DNA of 24,938 nt. Origin: Utricularia gibba. Its lineage: Eukaryota; Streptophyta; Magnoliopsida; Lamiales; Lentibulariaceae. Position 1 is the first letter of the stretch. Each line of letters opens with the position of its first letter. The notes under the pieces were generated by a model. It was not told the origin of the DNA, made no database searches, and saw only the letters and a program-made list of their open reading frames with translations. The DNA lies in assembly GCA_002189035.1 (NCBI GenBank), contig NEEC01000423.1, positions 1-24,938 on the forward strand, in the 5' to 3' direction. Below, one piece after another: positions 12,716 through 22,500 of the stretch. The translations under genes were made by a program, and so were the position numbers.

Positions 12716-15700
12716 GAACGTTAATAAATACATCACTTTATTTTCCGAGCTACAACTAACTCTCGGCGCAAGCCAAACCTGACCTTTGTCCCGTTCTAGG
12801 TGCACCCCAAGACCGAAGTATAAAGTAAGTTGTTGAAAAAATCATGTGGGGTGCACGTGATATCGTAATTTAAACAAAGGCATCATTTTTTTAATCGATT
12901 TCATCCGGTTGACCTCATGAGCCATACATAATCGGGGTCAAGGACCAAGTTCCCAGCGAGACTGGCCGCCACAAAACGAGAAGCTGTTCTTGAAAAACCA
13001 TGTAGGCAGCCCCCAAAACTGAACGTTAATAAATACATCACTTTATTTTCCGAGCTACAACTAACTCTCGCGCAAGCCAAACCTGACCTTTGTCCCGTTA
13101 GGTGCACCCCAAGACCGCCTCCTCAAGTATAAAGTAAGTTGTTGAAAAAATCATGTGGGGTGCACGTGATATCGTAATTTAAACAAAGGCATCATTTTTT
13201 TAATCGATTTGCATCCGGTTGACCTCATGAGCCATACATAATCGGGGTCAAGGACCAAGTTCCCAGCGAGACTGGCCGCCACAAAACGAGAAGCTGTTCC
13301 TTGAAAAACCATGTAGGCAGCCCCCAAAACTGAACGTTAATAAATACATCACTTTATTTGCCGAGCTACAACTAACTCTCGCGCAAGCCAAACCTGACCT
13401 TTGTCCCGTTCTAGGTGCACCCCAAGACCGCCTCCTCAAGTATAAAGTAAGTTGTTGAAAAAATCATGTGGGGTGCACGTGATATCGTAATTTAAAAAAG
13501 GCATCATTTTTTAATCGATTTCCATCCGGTTGACCTCATGAGCCATACAGAATCGGGGTCAGGACCAAGTTCCCAGCGAGACTGGCCGCCACAAAACGAG
13601 AAGCTGTTCCTTGAAAAACCATGTAGGCAGCCCCCAAAAACTGAACGTTAATAAATACATCACTTTATTTTCCGAGCTACAACTAACTCTCGGCGCAAGC
13701 CAAACCTGACCTTTGTCCCGTTCTAGGTGCACCCCAAGACCGCCTCCTCAAGTATAAAGTAAGTTGTTGAAAAAATCATGTGGGGTGCACGTGATATCGT
13801 AATTTAAACAAAGGCATCATTTTTTTTAATCGATTTGCATCCGGTTGACCTCATGAGCCATACAGAATCGGGGTCAAGGACCAAGTTCCCAGCGAGACTG
13901 GCCGCCACAAAACGAGAAGCTGTTCCTTGAAAAACCATGTAGGCAGCCCCGAAAACTGAACGTTAATAAATACATCACTTTATTTTCCGAGCTACAACTA
14001 ACTCTCGGCGCAAGCCAAACCTGACCTTTGTCCCGTTCTAGGTGCACCCCAAGACCGCCTCCTCAAGTATAAAGTAAGTTGTTGAAAAATCATGTGGGGT
14101 GCACGTGATATCGTAATTTAAACAAAGGCATCATTTTTTTAATCGATTTCATCCGGTTGACCTCATGAGCCATACAGAATCGGGGTCAAGGACCAAGTTC
14201 CCAGCGAGACTGGCCGCCACAAAACGAGAAGCTGTTCCTTGAAAAACCATGTAGGCAGCCCCCGAAAACTGAACGTTAATAAATACATCACTTTATTTTC
14301 CGAGCTACAACTAACTCTCGGCGCAAGCCAAACCTGACCTTTGTCCCGTTCTAGGTGCACCCCAAGACCGCCTCCTCAAGTATAAAGTAAGTTGTTGAAA
14401 AAATCATGTGGGGTGCACGTGATATCGTAATTTAAACAAAGGCATCATTTTTTTAATCAATTTGCATCCGGTTGACCTCATGAGCCATACATAATCGGGG
14501 TCAAGGACCAAGTTCCCAGCGAGACTGGCCGCCACAAAACGAGAAGCTGTTCCTTGAAAAACCATGTAGGCAGCCCCCAAAACTGAACGTTAATAAATAC
14601 ATCACTTTATTTTCCGAGCTACAACTAACTCTCGGCGCAAGCCAAACCTGACCTTTGTCCCGTTCTAGGTGCACCCCAAGACCGCCTCCTCAAGTATAAA
14701 GTAAGTTGTTGAAAAAATCATGTGGGGTGCACGTGATATCGTAATTTAAACAAAGGCATCATTTTTTTAATCGATTTGCATCCGGTTGACCTCATGAGCC
14801 ATACAGAATCGGGTCAAGGACCAAGTTCCCAGCGAGACTGGCCGCCAGAGAAGCTGTTCCTTGAAAAACCATGTAGGCAGCCCCCAAAAAACTGAACGTT
14901 AATAAATACATCACTTTATTTGCCGAGCTACAACTAACTCTCGGCGCAAGCCAAACCTGACCTTTGTCCCGTTCTAGGTGCACCCCAAGACCGCCTCCTC
15001 AAGTATAAAGTAAGTTGTTGAAAAAATCATGTGGGGTGCACGTGATATCGTAATTTAAAAAAAGGCATCATTTTTTTAATCGATTTGCATCCGGTTGACC
15101 TCATGAGCCATACAGAATCGGGGTCAAGGACCAAGTTCCCAGCGAGACTGGCCGCCACAAAACGAGAAGCTGTTCCTTGAAAAACCATGTAGGCAGCCCC
15201 AAAACTGAACGTTAATAAATACATCACTTTATTTCCGAGCTACAACTAACTCTCGCGCAAGCCAAACCTGACCTTTGTCCCGTTCTAGGTGCACCCAAGA
15301 CCGCCTCCTCAAGTATAAAGTAAGTTGTTGAAAAAATCATGTGGGGTGCACGTGATATCGTAATTTAAAAAAGGCATCATTTTTTAATCAATTTGCATCC
15401 GGTTGACCTCATGAGCAATACAGAATCGGGGTCAAGGACCAAGTTCCCAGCGAGACTGGCCGCCACAAAACGAGAAGCTGTTCCTTGAAAAACCATGTAG
15501 GCAGCCCCCAAAACTGAACGTTAATAAATACATCACTTTATTTGCTACAACTAACTCTCGGCGCAAGCCAAACCTGACCTTTGTCCGTTCTAGGTGCACC
15601 CAAGACCGCCTCCTCAAGTATAAAGTAAGTTGTTGAAAAAATCATGTGGGGTGCACGTGATATCGTAATTTAAAAAAAGGCATCATTTTTTTAATCGATT

Positions 15701-18700
15701 TGCATCCGGTTGACCTCATGAGCCATACAGAATCGGGGTCAAGGACCAAGTTCCCAGCGAGACTGGCCGCCACAAAACGAGAAGCTGTTCCTTGAAAAAC
15801 CATGTAGGCAGCCCCCAAAAAGAACGTTAATAAATACATCACTTTATTTGCCGAGCTACAACTAACTCTCGGCGCAAGCCAAACCTGACCTTTGTCCCGT
15901 TCTAGGTGCACCCCAAGACCGCCTCCTCAAGTATAAAGTAAGTTGTTGAAAAAATCATGTGGGGTGCACGTGATATCGTAATTTAAACAAAGGCATCATT
16001 TTTTTTAATCGATTTCCATCCGGTTGACCTCATGAGCCATACAGAATCGGGGTCAAGGACCAAGTTCCCAGCGAGACTGGCCGCCACAAAACGAGAAGCT
16101 GTTCCTTGAAAAACCATGTAGGCAGCCCCCGAAAACTGAACGTTAATAAATACATCACTTTATTTTCCGAGCTACAACTAACTCTCGGCGCAAGCCAAAC
16201 CTGACCTTTGTCCCGTTCTAGGTGCACCCCAAGACCGCCTCCTCAAGTATAAAGTAAGTTGTTGAAAAAATCATGTGGGGTGCACGTGATATCGTAATTT
16301 AAACAAAGCATCATTTTTTTAATCAATTTGCATCCGGTTGACCTCATGAGCAATACATAATCGGGGTCAAGGACCAAGTTCCCAGCGAGACTGGCCGCCA
16401 CAAAACGAGAAGCTGTTCCTTGAAAAACCATGTAGGCAGCCCCCAAAACTGAACGTTAATAAATACATCACTTTATTTTCCGAGCTACAACTAACTCTCG
16501 GCGCAAGCCAAACCTGACCTTTGTCCCGTTCTAGGTGCACCCAAGACCGCCTCCTCAAGTATAAAGTAAGTTGTTGAAAAAATCATGTGGGGTGCACGTG
16601 ATATCGTAATTTAAACAAAGGCATCATTTTTTTAATCAATTTGCATCCGGTTGACCTCATGAGCCATACATAATCGGGGTCAAGGACCAAGTTCCCAGCG
16701 AGACTGGCCGCCACAAAACGAGAAGCTGTTCCTTGAAAACCATGTAGGCAGCCCCAAAACTGAACGTTAATAAATACATCACTTTATTTTCCGAGCTACA
16801 ACTAACTCTCGGCGCAAGCCAAACCTGACCTTTGTCCCGTTCTAGGTGCACCCCAAGACCGCCTCCTCAAGTATAAAGTAAGTTGTTGAAAAAATCATGT
16901 GGGGTGCACGTGATATCGTAATTTAAACAAAGGCATCATTTTTTTAATCGATTTGCATCCGGTTGACCTCATGAGCCATACAGAATCGGGGTCAAGGACC
17001 AAGTTCCCAGCGAGACTGGCCGCCACAAAACGAGAAGCTGTTCCTTGAAAAACCATGTAGGCAGCCCCCAAAAACTGAACGTTAATAAATACATCACTTT
17101 ATTTCCGAGCTACAACTAACTCTCGGCGCAAGCCAAACCTGACCTTTGTCCCGTTCTAGGTGCACCCCAAGACCGCCTCCTCAAGTATAAAGTAAGTTGT
17201 TGAAAAAATCATGTGGGGTGCACGTGATATCGTAATTTAAAAAAGGCATCATTTTCTTTAATCGATTTCCATCCGGTTGACCTCATGCCATACAGAATCG
17301 GGGTCAAGGACCAAGTTCCCAGCGAGACTGGCCGCCACAAAACGAGAAGCTGTTCCTTGAAAAACCATGTAGGCAGCCCCCAAAAACTGAACGTTAATAA
17401 ATACATCACTTTATTTGCCGAGCTACAACTAACTCTCGGCGCAAGCCAAACCTGACCTTTGTCCCGTTCTAGGTGCACCCCAAGACCGCCTCCTCAAGTA
17501 TAAAGTAAGTTGTTGAAAAAATCATGTGGGGTGCACGTGATATCGTAATTTAAACAAAGGCATCATTTTTTTAATCGATTTGCATCCGGTTGACCTCATG
17601 AGCATACAGAATCGGGGTCAAGGACCAAGTTCCCAGCGAGACTGGCCGCCACAAAACGAGAAGCTGTTCCTTGAAAAACCATGTAGGCAGCCCCCAAAAC
17701 TGAACGTTAATAAATACATCACTTTATTTTCCGAGCTACAACTAACTCTCGGCGCAAGCCAAACCTGACCTTTGTCCCGTTCTAGGTGCACCCCAAGACC
17801 GCCTCCTCAAGTATAAAGTAAGTTGTTGAAAAAATCATGTGGGGTGCACGTGATATCGTAATTTAAACAAAGGCATCATTTTTTTTAATCGATTTGCATC
17901 CGGTTGACCTCATGAGCATACAGAATCGGGGTCAAGGACCAAGTTCCCAGCGAGACTGGCCGCCACAAAACGAGAAGCTGTTCCTTGAAAAACCATGTAG
18001 GCAGCCCCCAAAAACTGAACGTTAATAAATACATCACTTTATTTTCCGAGCTACAACTAACTCTCGGCGCAAGCCAAACCTGACCTTTGTCCCGTTCTAG
18101 GTGCACCCAAGACCGCCTCCTCAAGTATAAAGTAAGTTGTTGAAAAAATCATGTGGGGTGCACGTGATATCGTAATTTAAACAAGGCATCATTTTTTTAA
18201 TCGATTTCCATCCGGTTGACCTCATGAGCCATACAGAATCGGGGTCAAGGACCAAGTTCCCAGCGAGACTGGCCGCCACAAAACGAGAAGCTGTTCCTTG
18301 AAAAACCATGTAGGCAGCCCCCAAAACTGAACGTTAATAAATACATCACTTTATTTTCCGAGCTACAACTAACTCTCGGCGCAAGCCAAACCTGACCTTT
18401 GTCCCGTTCTAGGTGCACCCCAAGACCGCCTCCTCAAGTATAAAGTAAGTTGTTGAAAAAATCATGTGGGGTGCACGTGATATCGTAATTTAAAAAGCAT
18501 CATTTTTTTAATCAATTTGCATCCGGTTGACCTCATGAGCCATACATAATCGGGGTCAAGGACCAAGTTCCCAGCGAGACTGGCCGCCACAAAACGAGAA
18601 GCTGTTCCTTGAAAAACCATGTAGGCAGCCCCCAAAAACTGAACGTTAATAAATACATCACTTTATTTGCCGAGCTACAACTAACTCTCGGCGCAAGCCA

Positions 18701-19273
18701 AACCTGACCTTTGTCCCGTTCTAGGTGCACCCCAAGACCGCCTCCTCAAGTATAAAGTAAGTTGTTGAAAAAATCATGTGGGGTGCACGTGATATCGTAA
18801 TTTAAACAAAGGCATCATTTTTTTAATCGATTTGCATCCGGTTGACCTCATGAGCCATACATAATCGGGGTCAAGGACCAAGTTCCCAGCGAGACTGGCC
18901 GCCACAAAACGAGAAGCTGTTCCTTGAAAAACCATGTAGGCAGCCCCCAAACTGAACGTTAATAAATACATCACTTTATTTGCCGAGCTACAACTAACTC
19001 TCGGCGCAAGCCAAACCTGACCTTTGTCCCGTTCTAGGTGCACCCCAAGACCGCCTCCTCAAGTATAAAGTAAGTTGTTGAAAAAATCATGTGGGGTGCA
19101 CGTGATATCGTAATTTAAAGAAAGGCATCATTTTTTTAATCGATTTCATCCGGTTGACCTCATGAGCCATACAGAATCGGGGTCAAGGACCAAGTTCCCA
19201 GCGAGACTGGCCGCCACAAAACGAGAAGCTGTTCCTTGAAAAACCATGTAGGCAGCCCCCAAAACTGAACGTT

Positions 19274-19293
19274 AATAAATACATCACTTTATT
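19274..19293. repeat. AATAAA / TTTATT inverted pair
   Basis: AATAAA at 19274-19279 and its complement TTTATT at 19288-19293 are separated by 8 bases. Each strand therefore carries a canonical polyadenylation hexamer at the start of every unit, except where deleted (for example at 10794). Whether satellite transcripts are cleaved here cannot be seen from sequence. Confidence 0.5.
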
Positions 19294-19322
19294 TGCCGAG
19301 CTACAACTAACTCTCGGCGCAA
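19293..19322. repeat. Short CCGAG/CTCGG stem, extended in TTGCC-type units
   Basis: CCGAG (19296-19300) pairs with CTCGG (19313-19317) across a 12-nt loop. In units with TTTGCCGAG, the flanking TTG can also pair with CAA after a CG bulge. In units with TTTTCCGAG this extension is mostly lost. The stem is short, so it may be coincidental. Confidence 0.4.
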
Positions 19323-19330
19323 GCCAAACC

Positions 19331-19343
19331 TGACCTTTGTCCC
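19331..19343 (-). promoter_or_regulatory. DR1-like nuclear-receptor motif
   Basis: TGACCTTTGTCCC reads GGGACAAAGGTCA on the minus strand: two hexamers separated by one A, of the DR1 type used by HNF4, RXR/USP and COUP-TF families in animals. The second hexamer is an exact AGGTCA and the first deviates. It is highly conserved among units, but so is most of the monomer, so conservation alone is not evidence of function. It is relevant only if the host is an animal. Confidence 0.3.
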
Positions 19344-19350
19344 GTTCTAG

Positions 19351-19414
19351 GTGCACCCCAAGACCGCCTCCTCAAGTATAAAGTAAGTTGTTGAAAAAAT
19401 CATGTGGGGTGCAC
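19351..19414. repeat. Perfect 10-bp inverted repeat, 44-nt loop (reference copy)
   Basis: GTGCACCCCA at 19351-19360 is the exact reverse complement of TGGGGTGCAC at 19405-19414. The 44-nt spacer holds TATAAAG and an A-run. The structure recurs in most units. The left arm often has one C fewer, and in the right half I saw the right arm keep four G throughout. It could form a hairpin or cruciform, or serve as a paired binding site for a dimeric protein. No function is demonstrated. Confidence 0.8.
19377..19388 (+). promoter_or_regulatory. TATA-like motif overlapping a GTAAGT donor-like site
   Basis: TATAAAG at 19377-19383 overlaps GTAAGT at 19383-19388, inside the loop of the large inverted repeat. 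TATAAAG resembles a TATA box and GTAAGT matches the 5' splice-donor consensus. In a minority of units T becomes C (TATAAAGCAAG), removing the donor GT. These are weak motif matches in A+T-rich sequence; satellite transcription is possible but not shown. Confidence 0.2.
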
Positions 19415-19422
19415 GTGATATC
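19409..19422. promoter_or_regulatory. Overlapping palindromes GTGCAC, CACGTG, GATATC
   Basis: Three 6-bp palindromes overlap within 14 bp: GTGCAC 19409-19414, CACGTG 19412-19417 and GATATC 19417-19422. CACGTG is the canonical E-box/G-box bound by bHLH proteins. Read on the minus strand, ATCACGTG fits the RTCACRTG core known as CDEI in budding-yeast centromeres, which a bHLH protein also binds. The motif is present in nearly every unit. Presence is directly visible; binding is conjecture. Confidence 0.45.
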
Positions 19423-19467
19423 GTAATTTAAACAAAGGCATCATTTTTTTAATCGATTTGCATCCGG

Positions 19468-19500
19468 TTGACCTCATGAGCCATACAGAATCGGGGTCAA
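19468..19500. repeat. 8-bp hairpin around the CTCATGAG palindrome
   Basis: TTGACCTC (19468-19475) pairs with GGGGTCAA (19493-19500), with one G-T pair and a 17-nt loop. The overlapping CTCATGAG at 19473-19480 is itself an 8-bp palindrome. The variable C/A and G/T sites of the subfamilies lie in the loop, while the arms are stable in most units; copies with GGGTC or GGTCAGG shorten the right arm or its flank. Confidence 0.5.
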
Positions 19501-22500
19501 GGACCAAGTTCCCAGCGAGACTGGCCGCCACAAAACGAGAAGCTGTTCCTTGAAAAACCATGTAGGCAGCCCCCAAAAACTGAACGTTAATAAATACATC
19601 ACTTTATTTTCCGAGCTACAACTAACTCTCGGCGCAAGCCAAACCTGACCTTTGTCCCGTTCTAGGTGCACCCCAAGACCGCCTCCTCAAGTATAAAGTA
19701 AGTTGTTGAAAAAATCATGTGGGGTGCACGTGATATCGTAATTTAAACAAAGGCATCATTTTTTAATCAATTTGCATCCGGTTGACCTCATGAGCCATAC
19801 ATAATCGGGGTCAAGGACCAAGTTCCCAGCGAGACTGGCCGCCACAAAACGAGAAGCTGTTCCTTGAAAAACCATGTAGGCAGCCCCCAAAAACTGAACG
19901 TTAATAAATACATCACTTTATTTGCCGAGCTACAACTAACTCTCGGCGCAAGCCAAACCTGACCTTTGTCCCGTTCTAGGTGCACCCCAAGACCGCCTCC
20001 TCAAGTATAAAGTAAGTTGTTGAAAAAATCATGTGGGGTGCACGTGATATCGTAATTTAAACAAAGGCATCATTTTTTTAATCGATTTGCATCCGGTTGA
20101 CCTCATGAGCCATACATAATCGGGGTCAAGGACCAAGTTCCCAGCGAGACTGGCCGCCACAAAACGAGAAGCTGTTCCTTGAAAAACATGTAGGCCCCCG
20201 AAAACTGAACGTTAATAAATACATCACTTTATTTGCCGAGCTACAACTAACTCTCGGCGCAAGCCAAACCTGACCTTTGTCCCGTTCTAGGTGCACCCCA
20301 AGACCGCCTCCTCAAGTATAAAGTAAGTTGTTGAAAAAATCATGTGGGGTGCACGTGATATCGTAATTTAAAAAAGGCATCATTTTTTTAATCGATTTGC
20401 ATCCGGTTGACCTCATGAGCATACAGAATCGGGGTCAAGGACCAAGTTCCCAGCGAGACTGGCCGCCACAAAACGAGAAGCTGTTCCTTGAAAAACCATG
20501 TAGGCAGCCCCCAAAACTGAACGTTAATAAATACATCACTTTATTTTCCGAGCTACAACTAACTCTCGGCGCAAGCCAAACCTGACCTTTTGTCCCGTTC
20601 TAGGTGCACCCCAAGACCGCCTCCTCAAGTATAAAGTAAGTTGTTGAAAAAATCATGTGGGGTGCACGTGATATCGTAATTTAAACAAAGGCATCATTTT
20701 TTAATCAATTTGCATCCGGTTGACCTCATGAGCAATACATAATCGGGGTCAAGGACCAAGTTCCCAGCGAGACTGGCCGCCACAAAACGAGAAGCTGTTC
20801 CTTGAAAAACCATGTAGGCAGCCCCCAAAACTGAACGTTAATAAATACATCACTTTATTTTCCGAGCTACAACTAACTCTCGGCGCAAGCCAAACCTGAC
20901 CTTTGTCCCGTTCTAGGTGCACCCCAAGACCGCCTCCAAGTATAAAGTAAGTTGTTGAAAAAATCATGTGGGGTGCACGTGATATCGTAATTTAAACAAA
21001 GGCATCATTTTTTTAATCGATTTGCATCCGGTTGACCTCATGAGCCATACATAATCGGGTCAAGGACCAAGTTCCCAGCGAGACTGGCCGCCACAAAACG
21101 AGAAGCTGTTCCTTGAAAAACCATGTAGGCAGCCCCCAAAAACTGAACGTTAATAAATACATCACTTTATTTGCCGAGCTACAACTAACTCTCGGCGCAA
21201 GCCAAACCTGACCTTTGTCCCGTTCTAGGTGCACCCCAAGACCGCCTCCTCAAGTATAAAGTAAGTTGTTGAAAAAATCATGTGGGGTGCACGTGATATC
21301 GTAATTTAAAGAAAGGCATCATTTTTTTAATCGATTTCCATCCGGTTGACCTCATGAGCCATACAGAATCGGGGTCAAGGACCAAGTTCCCAGCGAGACT
21401 GGCCGCCACAAAACGAGAAGCTGTTCCTTGAAAAACCATGTAGGCAGCCCCCAAAAACTGAACGTTAATAAATACATCACTTTATTTCCGAGCTACAACT
21501 AACTCTCGGCGCAAGCCAAACCTGACCTTTGTCCCGTTCTAGGTGCACCCCAAGACCGCCTCCTCAAGTATAAAGTAAGTTGTTGAAAAAATCATGTGGG
21601 GTGCACGTGATATCGTAATTTAAACAAAGGCATCATTTTTTTAATCGATTTCCATCCGGTTGACCTCATGAGCCATACAGAATCGGGGTCAAGGACCAAG
21701 TTCCCAGCGAGACTGGCCGCCACAAAACGAGAAGCTGTTCCTTGAAAAACCATGTAGGCAGCCCCCAAAACTGAACGTTAATAAATACATCACTTTATTT
21801 TCCGAGCTACAACTAACTCTCGGCGCAAGCCAAACCTGACCTTTGTCCCGTTCTAGGTGCACCCCAAGACCGCCTCCTCAAGTATAAAGTAAGTTGTTGA
21901 AAAAATCATGTGGGGTGCACGTGATATCGTAATTTAAACAAAGCATCATTTTTTTAATCAATTTGCATCCGGTTGACCTCATGAGCAATACATAATCGGG
22001 GTCAAGGACCAAGTTCCCAGCGAGACTGGCCGCCACAAAACGAGAAGCTGTTCCTTGAAAAACCATGTAGGCCCCGAAAACTGAACGTTAATAAATACAT
22101 CACTTTATTTGCCGAGCTACAACTAACTCTCGGCGCAAGCCAAACCTGACCTTTGTCCCGTTCTAGGTGCACCCCAAGACCGCCTCCTCAAGTATAAAGT
22201 AAGTTGTTGAAAAAATCATGTGGGGTGCACGTGATATCGTAATTTAAACAAAACATCATTTTTTAATCGATTTGCATCCGGTTGACCTCATGAGCAATAC
22301 ATAATCGGGGTCAAGGACCAAGTTCCCAGCGAGACTGGCCGCCACAAAACGAGAAGCTGTTCCTTGAAAAACCATGTAGGCAGCCCCCAAAACTGAACGT
22401 TAATAAATACATCACTTTATTTTCCGAGCTACAACTAACTCTCGGCGCAAGCCAAACCTGACCTTTGTCCCGTTCCAGGTGCACCCAAGACCGCCTCCTC

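Larger units (their letters stand above)
19267..19581 (+). repeat. Representative full-length monomer (315 bp)
   Basis: This intact copy serves as the reference for motif positions. By hand count it has 63 G and 80 C in 315 bp (about 45% G+C) and 14 CpG. Landmarks: AATAAA 19274-19279, TTTATT 19288-19293, CCGAG 19296-19300 with CTCGG 19313-19317, TGACCTTTGTCCC 19331-19343, inverted-repeat arms 19351-19360 and 19405-19414, TATAAAG 19377-19383, overlapping palindromes 19409-19422, T-tract 19444-19450, ATCGAT 19452-19457, hairpin arms 19468-19475 and 19493-19500, then a G+C-richer stretch with GGCCGCC around 19523-19529. Every reading frame contains stops. The length is a multiple of three, but neighbouring units of 311-314 bp break any frame, so coding is not supported. 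Confidence 0.9.

Noticed and set aside
19288-19300. CDEIII-like TTTTCCGA, giving a yeast-type point centromere together with ATCACGTG
   Set aside because: Only a short partial match, present in only one of two variants, and repeated tens of times; point centromeres are single copy.
19485-19510. Pol III B-box or tRNA-derived SINE origin
   Set aside because: GGTCAAGGACC does not fit the GWTCRANNC core; no A-box, poly(A) tail or target-site duplications.
19267-19581. Possible protein tandem repeat, because 315 is divisible by 3
   Set aside because: The monomer has stops in all frames, and most neighbours are 311-314 bp, so no continuous frame can exist.
19267-19581. CENP-B box
   Set aside because: No match to the TTCG-A-CGGG pattern on either strand; CCCGTTC near 19341 lacks the required T and the CGAA end.
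19267-19581. Hammerhead ribozyme, as in some animal satellites
   Set aside because: No CTGANGA core on either strand; the CTCATGAG segment is a palindrome, not the catalytic core.
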